DNA from: Syntrophopropionicum propionicicum_A
GTDB taxonomy: Bacteria > Bacillota > Desulfotomaculia > Desulfotomaculales > Pelotomaculaceae
Assembly (NCBI RefSeq): GCF_048984525.1
Contig: NZ_JBMGJC010000011.1
Span: 87,876-151,875, forward strand
DNA length: 64,000 bases
Direction: 5' to 3'
In this document: positions 40,823 through 49,273 of the stretch, in pieces
Numbering within the stretch: the first letter of the stretch is position 1
Layout: each line of letters opens with the position of its first letter
Made by a program: the position numbers and the translations under genes
The notes under the pieces: model-generated
What the model was told of the DNA's origin: nothing
Seen by the model: only the letters and a program-made list of their open reading frames with translations
Databases searched by the model: none

Positions 40823-42847
40823 CTATATGGCTGCTTTTTCTTTAGACGTGCCATTGTGCTTTCCTTTTTTAGCAGTAGGAAAAAGCTCTGCATGCTTTAC
40901 CATTAGATAGTCCATTGCGAAATTAGGATCATCACTTAGTTGATGATTAAGTTTGCTCCTTAGAAACTCGTACTTGAGCTTGTTATCCTGGATGATGGAA
41001 GACCACTCTAGCACTGAAATTGATATATTGCTTGCATTGTAATAGTTTCCATCGCCAACAACCTCGTTTTTCAACGCTTCTGTCACATCATCGTCGAATC
41101 TTTGCCCTAGCAATATGAAATGCCATTTTGTACGGCTTTTATCAAATAGCGGATTCTTAGCTACGGTTAGTGCATAATCTCGAATCTGGTCAAGCTCTTT
41201 TAGTGTCAGAGTTAATCTTGGACGCTTGAGTTCTATTACCAAATGCTCAAAATGTTCATAGCTTGGGCAGACTTGCCTAAACAGACAGATATCGGGAATA
41301 CGAGTCAAATCTTCAACAGCTTCTGATGGAATTTCGGGAATCAGTTTATCTCGGCCAAGACGTTTTATGTGTTCGATCAAGAGATTTTTTAGTGATTGAT
41401 CAGATGTCCCAAGGGCATATTTCTCCCCAAAAATCCAGAGTTCCTTTAGTAGTATTCTGTGAAACTGAGTGCGTTCCTTTATAGGTTTTCCGACAGAATC
41501 GTTATAAACCATCTGATCAAGTAAATAGATGAATGTCAGCCTGTCGCTAACAGTTTTTGCCACATCGATTATTTCGGGCAAATGTGTATGAGACAGTAGT
41601 TTCGCCAAATCGTCCTGCTGTTTTTGCGTCAGGTTGAATACTTCGGTCAGTATGGTCTTGATACTTGCCGGATTGGTATTGATTGCCTCTTTAATCAGGC
41701 GATATGTGAGCTTCTTGGTCTGTGCATGCGACGTTTTTAACTGAGGCACAGCGCGATTCACTTCCACAGCTAAAACATCAAAGACGCTCTGTGCGGCCTT
41801 GGCAACTTCGTCTGCGGGCTCACCTACAAATGGATAGGCCCCTTCATCCTTAATTCTCTGAATTTCCGCGGCATCGTCATTCAGTTTCAGCTCCTGTGTG
41901 AATTCCCTTGCAAATTTACGTGTCTCATCGTCAAAATATGCATATACGGGATCTGTCAAGCCCATAATAAGCGTGTTTTCACGATGCATTTTTTCGAAAT
42001 ACTCACCCAGCAGATAAACGGAAGTCGCATTCCGTTTAAGCAGTGTATAATCTTGCTCTTCGTAAACAACGCCAGAGCTGCCACAGATATATAATTTACT
42101 GAAGAAAGATTGTTTCCAGTGTATTGCTTTTGCCCGCGCTGTTATTGGTATCTTTCCTTCCTCTTCGAAGATAAGCGCTTTTTCTGCTTGTTTTTCAATT
42201 TGAGTTTCCGGTCTAATCGTTACGCCATTGTAATTAATAGAAATGTCGCTGTATGCCAGTAAATAAGGTGCAAAGGTAGCTAACAGTTCTGGAAGCATAT
42301 CTGCGTTTTCTGTCAACTTGGATACTGCGTTTATGCGGTCATCCGGAATACCATGAATATGAACTACTGATCCGCTATGTTTCGCGCTAGATAATTCCTG
42401 CCTTTCACTAAAACTAATGTCCATTCTGGAGCCTGCATCAATTCGTATTTCATAGGTATAAAGTTTTTTATCATAAGCACAGTATGTCGTTTTCCAATGT
42501 ATGAAATTTCCAACAGATATGCTTTTATATCGGCCTTGACCAAGTTTTCCGTGATAGATTCTTCCGCTAGGGCTTTTGTCGGAATATGTCTTTTGTGACC
42601 TTCCGTACTTTCCGAAGTATTCGGACACCAAGTCAAATGGAATCCCATGTCCATCATCCTTGACAAATACATCTGATACTGTCTCTGTACCAGCTAAGCC
42701 ATTGTAGCCGAACGATACATCTATGTTTTTGGCATCAGCATCACAAGCATTCCAAATCAGTTCTTTTATTGCATCTTTCGGAGATCCTTTGATACTACGT
42801 TCAAAGAGCTCCTGCGTCATTTCGATATTTATCGATTTGAAGCCCAT
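40823..42847 (-). CDS. GHKL (Hsp90-like) ATPase fused to a PD-(D/E)XK-like nuclease
   Basis: The start is the ATG at 42847 behind AAGGAG (the frame opens at 42874), giving about 674 residues. The N-terminus has the GHKL N-box (ELIWNACDADAKNI, near residues 30-43), KDDGHGI (G1) and GKLGQGRYKSIS (G2). A long helical middle follows. Near residues 519-545 a PD-(D/E)XK pattern appears: PDICLF ... HLVIELKRPRL, with an LKELDQIRDY helix. ATP-gated nuclease activity is inferred. It forms a same-strand pair with the HEPN gene at 43126. I recognise no named system with exactly this pair. Confidence 0.8.
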   Translation of the reverse strand: MGFKSINIEMTQELFERSIKGSPKDAIKELIWNACDADAKNIDVSFGYNGLAGTETVSDVFVKDDGHGIPFDLVSEYFGKYGRSQKTYSDKSPSGRIYHGKLGQGRYKSISVGNFIHWKTTYCAYDKKLYTYEIRIDAGSRMDISFSERQELSSAKHSGSVVHIHGIPDDRINAVSKLTENADMLPELLATFAPYLLAYSDISINYNGVTIRPETQIEKQAEKALIFEEEGKIPITARAKAIHWKQSFFSKLYICGSSGVVYEEQDYTLLKRNATSVYLLGEYFEKMHRENTLIMGLTDPVYAYFDDETRKFAREFTQELKLNDDAAEIQRIKDEGAYPFVGEPADEVAKAAQSVFDVLAVEVNRAVPQLKTSHAQTKKLTYRLIKEAINTNPASIKTILTEVFNLTQKQQDDLAKLLSHTHLPEIIDVAKTVSDRLTFIYLLDQMVYNDSVGKPIKERTQFHRILLKELWIFGEKYALGTSDQSLKNLLIEHIKRLGRDKLIPEIPSEAVEDLTRIPDICLFRQVCPSYEHFEHLVIELKRPRLTLTLKELDQIRDYALTVAKNPLFDKSRTKWHFILLGQRFDDDVTEALKNEVVGDGNYYNASNISISVLEWSSIIQDNKLKYEFLRSKLNHQLSDDPNFAMDYLMVKHAELFPTAKKGKHNGTSKEKAAI

Positions 42848-42874
42848 AGCATATCTCCTTCCTGTAATCGCCAC

Positions 42875-43060
42875 CTAAACATTTGTATATTCGAACCCAT
42901 AGCCTGAAATACAGTCTCCTATCTTATCCATCATGCATCTCGTCGCTTCTATAATTGCTATACTAAAACCATTATAGAACTTCCCATTATTAGCCAAACC
43001 AGAACCTGACAGAAACCCCAGCCCCCGTGCAATAGGGTCCGCCCCCAGTGCACGCGTAAG
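42875..43060 (-). pseudogene. C-terminal remnant of an unidentified protein
   Basis: The minus strand is open for 61 codons ending at 42875 and reads coherently as A-D-P-I-A-R-G-L-G-F-L-S-G then NNGKFYNGFSIAIIEATRCM, finishing CISGYGFEYTNV. There is no start codon with a ribosome site. The coherent, non-low-complexity composition suggests a genuine gene tail left by a deletion. I do not recognise the family. It separates the GHKL and HEPN genes. Confidence 0.35.
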
Positions 43061-43125
43061 TTATCCAAATCTATGGCTATCTTAATGAATCCCGTTCATT
43101 GAATTCAGCCTGGCTTATAATGAAG

Positions 43126-44346
43126 TCATACAGTAGTCGTGGCATCAATTAAATCCTGTGCTCTTCTTTGACAATACTTCCATTTACAATCACTCTGAAT
43201 TTCTTTGCTTTTCGTGATAATTCCTTCAATTAACGGTGCAACTCTATCTTTTGATTCTAAGAGTATTTCCTCAGCTAAGGCTGCACCAATATTGGAATAA
43301 AAGACTTTTCTGCTATCAGAATACCTTCCAAAGCTTCGTTCTCCAATATAACATTGGCAAAGCCACTCAATCATTCCTGGAAGAATATCCTCATGACAAT
43401 ATTCGAGTCCTCCAATTTCTCTCAGCTCACGCAGAAGTCTACCATGTTTATCATTGCTTCTGAAATCGTAACCTATAGTTTTCATTTGTTCCAGATAGCT
43501 AGAGTAAAAAGTCTTTAATATACTTTTTTTGAAATAAGGAAGAATTCCAGCGGTAAATGATACGCGTGCAGTAAATACATCTAATCCTTTTCTTTTAATC
43601 TTATCTGAATAAAACTGTGAAACTTCGATCTTTACTTGATCTTTGGTAATAGGTGAAAGAATGCCTAAAGAGATGTAGCAATTCTGGCGAACAATATCTG
43701 GGTGCTTATCGTTTAAAGCAGTTGATATAAGAAATTTATAAATCTCACTTTGCCGAACTGCAGGAGCAACACCATATTCTTCTTTTACAGTATGATCTAA
43801 TGCGACTGCAGTTGGTTGTTCAACAATTTCTTTTATATCTGTTAATCTGATAAGTTCAATGGGGTCCTTGGCCAAAACGGCTTCAATTGATGTCTTGAAA
43901 ATATAGAAACAATCTTCGATTGTTGCCTCATATTCGTCATCTTCGTGTTCTAAATCCTTTCTTATATCATATACACGAGTAATTCTTCGCCACTCTGGCC
44001 TTGACAATAATCCCATATAATATGCTAAATCTATTGTCTTTGAAACATTATAATCATCTATGTCTTCTGGGCGATTGACTTGAGGAAGCCTATTAGACGT
44101 GGCTGCTTCCTTGGCAATATCGATACCTGCCACCAATATTTTCTTTTTGATGTCATGGATAGCGGCATTGAAGAGCCTCTGACACGCGCTACTTGGATCA
44201 ACTGGTAAAAGTCTTATTACTCGTTGTATAAGTTTCCTTGATTGCCACTCAGGTCTTATTTGGAGCAGTAATCCTTGGACATTACTAGCAACAGCCATTT
44301 CTTGATTGGCTACAATCGTAATCGCATTTTTATTTTCTCCTGTCAT
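43126..44346 (-). CDS. HEPN-motif protein, probable RNase-type partner
   Basis: This is a 406-residue protein. Near residues 130-135 it has R-K-D-L-E-H inside YDIRKDLEHEDDEYEA, fitting the R-x4-6-H active site of HEPN ribonucleases. The surrounding region is helical. The C-terminal 200 residues (ISLGILSPITKDQVKIEVSQ, FKKSILKTFYSSYLEQMKTI) are unrecognised and possibly HEAT-like. It lies upstream of the GHKL-nuclease on the same strand, so both may be one operon in spite of a 278-base gap. An abortive-infection type RNase is a reasonable guess. Confidence 0.6.
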   Translation of the reverse strand: MTGENKNAITIVANQEMAVASNVQGLLLQIRPEWQSRKLIQRVIRLLPVDPSSACQRLFNAAIHDIKKKILVAGIDIAKEAATSNRLPQVNRPEDIDDYNVSKTIDLAYYMGLLSRPEWRRITRVYDIRKDLEHEDDEYEATIEDCFYIFKTSIEAVLAKDPIELIRLTDIKEIVEQPTAVALDHTVKEEYGVAPAVRQSEIYKFLISTALNDKHPDIVRQNCYISLGILSPITKDQVKIEVSQFYSDKIKRKGLDVFTARVSFTAGILPYFKKSILKTFYSSYLEQMKTIGYDFRSNDKHGRLLRELREIGGLEYCHEDILPGMIEWLCQCYIGERSFGRYSDSRKVFYSNIGAALAEEILLESKDRVAPLIEGIITKSKEIQSDCKWKYCQRRAQDLIDATTTV

Positions 44347-44827
44347 AATGGTCTGCCCCCCTAATATTAGAAAATAATTTTTTAATACTTATTCATAGTA
44401 AACCAAAAATTTCGATGCTCCTTTGACAACTATGTAACCAACTTCGCATTATAGACATTAGTTGCATAAATTTTATACAATAACTTCAACGACTTTACCA
44501 AACAAAGTTCCACACATTTCCTGATTATTCCTGCTAAAACTTCTCAAAAAATGCAAAATGCCGGAGCTTTTAAAACTCCGGCTTACTTAAGCACATCCTG
44601 CATATTATGGCTTCTAAGTAATGTTGTGACATCCACAGAAGATACCACATCGTAAATCCGGTTAATGTAAACAATTAATACGGCCAATATGAAGTCCGTT
44701 TATTTTGGTTTCCCCGGTGTATGCAATCCTGACATTGATTTCCTATCAAAAAATGCACCCCCCAAAAAGCAAATGCACCCCCCTGATGAACAACCCGGAC
44801 AAAACGTTAAATTGTATCAATCTTTGA
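44347..44827. other. Gene-poor mosaic junction
   Basis: From left to right this gap holds the leader of the HEPN gene, a minus-strand terminator (44545-44582), the C-terminal scrap of an unknown minus-strand frame (about 44583-44699, ending TTLLRSHNMQDVLK) and the IS-end-like repeat A from 44754. I see no intact gene in it. It looks like a scar of several insertions and deletions. Confidence 0.6.
44545..44582 (-). terminator. Minus-strand terminator
   Basis: GCCGGAG (44560-44566) pairs with CTCCGGC (44576-44582) around CTTTTAAAA. Read leftwards, it is followed by T-rich sequence. It would end the truncated minus-strand frame just upstream. Confidence 0.6.
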
Positions 44828-44838
44828 GTGATTAGACA
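44754..44838. repeat. IS-end-like repeat, copy A
   Basis: Two TGCACCCCCC boxes (44754-44763 and 44774-44783) are followed by 55 bases that match copy B (55216-55270) at 50 of 55 positions, ending ATTAGACA. Its right end abuts the truncated recombinase coding sequence. Read on the other strand it begins TGTCTAAT, as an insertion sequence end (IS21-like) might. Confidence 0.7.
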
Positions 44839-45958
44839 GGAAGAAAGCCGGAGCATATCCGAAAATGTTACCTGGGGACACAGAAAGCGTTTTGCAGACG
44901 GCAAGGTAAGCTTGCCATATGGACGTTTCCTGGGCTACGAAAAGGGGCCGGACGGGCTACCTAAGATTGTGGAATCGGAGGCTGTGACAGTGCGGTTGAT
45001 TTACCGGCTTTTCCTTGAGGGCAAGACCCCATCAGGTATTGCCAAGCACCTGACCTTGAATGACATCCTGACACCGTCCGGCAAGCAAAAATGGCAGTCC
45101 AGCACGGTAGAAAGCATCCTTACAAATGAAAAGTATAAGGGCGATGCAGTGCTTCAAAAGACTTTTACGGTGGATTTCCTTACTAAAAAAATGAAAGTCA
45201 ACGAGGGGGAGGTCCCTCAATACTACGTAGAAAACAGCCATCCGGCGATTATTGCTCCGGATGTATTCGATATGGTTCAGTTTGAGATGCAGCGCCGGAA
45301 AGAAAGAGGCGGACATCACAGTGGAGCTGGCTGCTTCTCCAGTAAAATAGTCTGCGGGGAGTGCGGGAATTTCTATGGTTCAAAGGTGTGGCACTCCACA
45401 AGCAAATACCGCCGCACAATTTGGCAGTGCAACAATAAGTTCAAAGGATCGGGTAAATGCAAAACTCCGCATTTGGACGAAACAACCCTAAAACAGCTAT
45501 TTTTGGATTCATTCAATCAGTTGATAACCAGTAGAGACGAGATATCGGAAAACTGTAAAATCATCAAACAAATGTTGACTGATACCGCCGCCTTGGATAC
45601 CGAAGCTGACGAACTCCAAAGAGAGCTTGAAATTGTAGCAGAATTGATGCACCATTGTGTGAATGAAAATGCCCGCATAGGGATGGACCAGGTAGAATAT
45701 CAGCAAAGATACAATGGGCTTGCCGAGCGATATGAGAATGCCAAGGCCAGACTTGAAAAAATCAAGGCACAACAACAAGTAAGCCTGGCCAAGCGAGAAC
45801 ACCTGGATGCTTTCCTGGTAACATTGTTACAGCAGGATTCTCTTTTGACTGAGTTTGATGAGGCTCTATGGTTTGCGGTTATTGACAAAGTTGTAGTCCA
45901 TGACGCGGATGACATCAAGTTTACTTTTAGAGATGGTACGGTTAAGCTTAATATATAA
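44828..45958 (+). pseudogene. Beheaded large serine recombinase
   Basis: The frame continues from repeat A straight into Q-E-E-S-R-S-I-S-E-N-V, and from there parallels recombinase 2 to the end: FADGKVSLPYGRFLGYEKG, LFLEGKTPSGIAKHL, CGECGNFYGSKVW and a coiled coil. The whole catalytic domain with its Ser is missing, so it cannot recombine DNA. It seems to be cut by an insertion or deletion exactly at the repeat. It is a close paralogue of the gene at 36377. Confidence 0.88.
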
Positions 45959-45965
45959 AACAACT

Positions 45966-46006
45966 AACCCGCAGGGCTGGTAGCGTACCGGTCCTGCGGG
46001 TTTTTT
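45966..46006 (+). terminator. Terminator after the beheaded recombinase
   Basis: AACCCGCAGG (45966-45975) pairs with CCTGCGGGTT (45993-46002), then T's. Its CCCGCAGGGCTGG start is the same as that of the terminator at 40623. Confidence 0.78.
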
Positions 46007-46098
46007 GCTTATGGCAGGAATATACCAATTCTTAAGGAATTATTTGTAATATAATTTGCATGATTTAAGTTGTTTAAATTTGCAAGGAGGTGATTAAC

Positions 46099-47760
46099 AT
46101 GCTAACAATAGATGAGTATATTGCCAAAATGAAGCGGGCCGACAAAATGGACGAATTTGATTATTTAAAACAGTCAGAGAATATGGCCGCGGTTATCAAA
46201 TATGTCATGACCTACTTCAATGAGTACCTGACATTGGAGACTTGTGATGCAGAAGCGATCAAAATGAAGCATAAGATGGACAAGATGGAGGAAGAGATAG
46301 AAAGCAAATATCCAAAAAGCAAAGAGTTCATACTTAATTTTTATCTGCAGCATAGGATCGGGATTCACAAAGAGTTAAAAAAGTGGCTTGAAGGTTTGTC
46401 ATACTTCACGTTTTTCTATTCGGAAGACGACTTTTCCTCTGCAGCCGATAACTTCTGTGCGGGCTATAAGCTTAAGAATGCAAGCATGAATGAATACAAC
46501 ACTAACATTAAGATTCTCGCTGCTGAAATCAAAAAATATGATACTGAAGAGCCTAGTTACTCGGAGATGATTCACATGGATAACAGCCTGGTATCATGGG
46601 TGCGGGAAACTTTTAGACAGTATGGCGTTGATTTGTCTTACTTTGCATATAACCTCGCAAATTCGTATGAGCAGCGTTATGTGAAATATGAACGTGGCAA
46701 GTTTGGTGAAGGATCTTACTATGTGAACAACTACAATCATCGTTACAATAACAATCCCTTTGATCTCGACCGCATTTACGAAGATAACAAACACAGACCA
46801 TTCTTGAAAGACAGGCGAGGGGAATTGGAAATGCTTGTTATGCACGAATGGCTGTTTAACACAGTCTATGATGATGACTATTGGCCCGAGTATGTAAATC
46901 TTTGTGTAGCTAGAGGAAGGGTAAGTATTGTTAAGAATATAAACGCCTTAATACCGGTGGCCTGTGCAGAGTTAAAATACCCAGAGGATGTACGATGTGC
47001 GACTGAGCACATCATATCGACTGACGGCACAATGAAAAAAGCACCTCAGGGAGCATTTATCTTAAGGGTAGATGTTTCCTCAAAGAATCCCTCAGTATGG
47101 CAAAATATTGAGGACATGACATCGCTGATAAATACTTTAAACGAAACGTTCAAGATATATGGAGCACCAAAAGTATTAGAGCTGGCTGCCCCTGTAAAAG
47201 CTGTAACATTTGACGACGAATTATTTTTTGCTTGTTGCAGCAAAATCGAAAAAAAGATGAAAAAGAATTCCAATATGAAATTAGCAATAGTAAACGGAGC
47301 CGGTAATCAGAAGTCAAAGCCCAACAGCTATATCTGCACAATGGAAGACTTGATAAAATTAAAGGTTCAACTACGTGAAAGAAAGATTCGGCTTCAATTC
47401 GCAATTGATTTTCCTGCTCTAATGGCGGGCAAACGGAATAGCAGCTTTAATCAACGAGAAATATTTGGGGCGCTGACCAAGATAAAAAATTCAATCGTAT
47501 GCATGCACATCACAAATATCAAGAATCAACCTACTTATAGCCCCAAATATAAAGAATTCGGTGAGGACCTCTCAGCCTATTACCTGCATAGATATAAATA
47601 TCCAACGTATGATGATTTCTACACCATGCTCAGTACAGTTTTCAATGATAATCAGCAGCGGTATTTTATTCCTAAGAACATAGGCGATGATGCTCAGTTG
47701 GAAGAAGTAGTTGACAACCTGATGCGCGCCGGCTTTGCTTTTTGTGGTGGGGGAATCTAG
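46099..47760 (+). CDS. Unknown 553-residue protein, first gene of a two-gene unit
   Basis: The ATG at 46099 follows an ideal AAGGAGG. The N-terminal 250 residues are charged and helical (MKHKMDKMEEEIESKYPKSK), with an Asn/Tyr-rich patch (VNNYNHRYNNNPFD). The C-terminal half alternates strands and helices (GAFILRVDVSSKN, LKVQLRERKIRLQFAIDFPA, NSIVCMHITN), faintly recalling TIM-barrel sugar-isomerase/AP-endonuclease-like proteins. No catalytic set is certain. It is followed one base later by the next gene, so the two form an operon. Confidence 0.7.
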   Translation: MLTIDEYIAKMKRADKMDEFDYLKQSENMAAVIKYVMTYFNEYLTLETCDAEAIKMKHKMDKMEEEIESKYPKSKEFILNFYLQHRIGIHKELKKWLEGLSYFTFFYSEDDFSSAADNFCAGYKLKNASMNEYNTNIKILAAEIKKYDTEEPSYSEMIHMDNSLVSWVRETFRQYGVDLSYFAYNLANSYEQRYVKYERGKFGEGSYYVNNYNHRYNNNPFDLDRIYEDNKHRPFLKDRRGELEMLVMHEWLFNTVYDDDYWPEYVNLCVARGRVSIVKNINALIPVACAELKYPEDVRCATEHIISTDGTMKKAPQGAFILRVDVSSKNPSVWQNIEDMTSLINTLNETFKIYGAPKVLELAAPVKAVTFDDELFFACCSKIEKKMKKNSNMKLAIVNGAGNQKSKPNSYICTMEDLIKLKVQLRERKIRLQFAIDFPALMAGKRNSSFNQREIFGALTKIKNSIVCMHITNIKNQPTYSPKYKEFGEDLSAYYLHRYKYPTYDDFYTMLSTVFNDNQQRYFIPKNIGDDAQLEEVVDNLMRAGFAFCGGGI

Positions 47761-47761
47761 A

Positions 47762-49099
47762 ATGAATGAGTCGCAAAATACAAAGCAGAGACGAATAACA
47801 CTGTATGAAGAAGTATGGTCTGAGCCGGTGACGACTGTTGCTGAAAGGTATGGAGTTTCAGACAATGGCTTGCGTAAGAGATGCAAGGCTCTGAATATCC
47901 CATTGCCGCCAGTAGGGTATTGGGCAAAGGTAAGAGCAGGAAAGCCTGTAGCTGATCGACCTCCTCTCCCGCCATATGATGAAACTATTCTTAGTTATGA
48001 GAGTTATGAATATGAACTGGATATTCCTAAGGTTCAAAAACAAAAAAGGGCCGGCAGGCTTGAATTGCTTGATCTTGATGAATTGACCGTTGAACAGTTA
48101 ACGAATATGCACGATTTTGATATGCTTGCGCCCGGATCATTAGATGTTTTAACAGATTGGTGCAACGGCCTGACTGTGCCAGGCAGGATACAGGATTACG
48201 ATGTTTTGATTTCAAAGCACAAATCGGAAATGGAATACCGGAAAGAAAGAGATAAGGAGCATCCTTTCAAGGATGATGGTATCACCCTGTGGAGACCGTT
48301 TGAAAAGGTAAAATACCGTAGCAATGAAGCCGTTATTCCAATTACTGTGTCAGATAGACAAATAAACCGTGCATACAGAATTGTTGACACTATTTTAAAG
48401 GCATTCTGTCAACTAAAATGCAGTTTCTCAGTTGATCGCGGAGATAGGGACAACATCAGCATAACATTATTGAGCACAGTAGTATCCTTTAACGTGAGTG
48501 AGTGCAAAACAAAGCGGCGGCATCTCATTGATTCAAACAAACTGCAAGATTTAAGGCCGTTGTATGAAGAAGTCTATGACGGAAGGCTTCAAATAAATTG
48601 GCAAATTAGAAAATCAGGATATTATTATGGTTCTGATAAAACACATTTTATTTATTTAAACTTTATCGACAGAAGTAATAATCTGCTTGAAAACCAGATC
48701 TCTGCTATGATTCTCGAGGTATACAAGCATTGCTGTAATAATGAAATATCAAATGTGCTTGAACATAAAAAAAGGACATTAAAGTTCGAGCAGGAAAAAA
48801 ATGAGCAGCTTGCAACGGAACTGGCTAAAAAGCTGCAGAAACGTGAAGAAGAAAAACGAGCGCGTAAAGAAATTTTGATCAATGACCTGTATAAACATTC
48901 GAAAAACTGGTTTAAACGCGAGCGTCTGTTGAGGTATGCCGATGAACTAGAAAATTACCTTATTACCTACGAAAAGACAGAAAAGGTTGGTCTGCTTCAA
49001 GAGTACATCCGGTTGGTTAGGGAGAACGCTGAAAAGTATAATCCCATAAGTCAAATAATTGAAACAATGTATGCAATAGAATTACAAGAGGATGATTGA
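47762..49099 (+). CDS. HTH-containing protein, second gene of the two-gene unit
   Basis: The start is the ATG at 47762, next to the upstream stop, giving 445 residues. The N-terminus RITLYEEVWSEPVTTVAERY then GVSDNGLRKRCKALNIPLPP and GYWAKVRAGKP is a recurring HTH-type module in uncharacterised bacterial proteins. The middle is beta-rich, and residues 350-445 form a long charged coiled coil (RKEILINDLYKHSKNWFKRE). It could be a DNA-binding scaffold or regulator. The coupling with the 553-residue protein is the main clue to function. Confidence 0.7.
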   Translation: MNESQNTKQRRITLYEEVWSEPVTTVAERYGVSDNGLRKRCKALNIPLPPVGYWAKVRAGKPVADRPPLPPYDETILSYESYEYELDIPKVQKQKRAGRLELLDLDELTVEQLTNMHDFDMLAPGSLDVLTDWCNGLTVPGRIQDYDVLISKHKSEMEYRKERDKEHPFKDDGITLWRPFEKVKYRSNEAVIPITVSDRQINRAYRIVDTILKAFCQLKCSFSVDRGDRDNISITLLSTVVSFNVSECKTKRRHLIDSNKLQDLRPLYEEVYDGRLQINWQIRKSGYYYGSDKTHFIYLNFIDRSNNLLENQISAMILEVYKHCCNNEISNVLEHKKRTLKFEQEKNEQLATELAKKLQKREEEKRARKEILINDLYKHSKNWFKRERLLRYADELENYLITYEKTEKVGLLQEYIRLVRENAEKYNPISQIIETMYAIELQEDD

Positions 49100-49273
49100 G
49101 AATTCGATTGCGACTTTGGTGGTGTTTTATCGGAACATGCCCACAATTCTTATGAAATAGACATCTTTCGACAAAGGAAGATTTCAATACTTAGCGAAAT
49201 CATAAGGAATAAGTAGAAAATGCGCGATACATTTATATCTATGTAGAATTAATACAAAAGGAAGTGTTAATAA

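Noticed and set aside
44754..44783. C-run boxes (TGCACCCCCC) as a G-quadruplex
   Set aside because: Only two C-runs lie close together; four are needed. They fit better as repeated boxes of an insertion sequence end.
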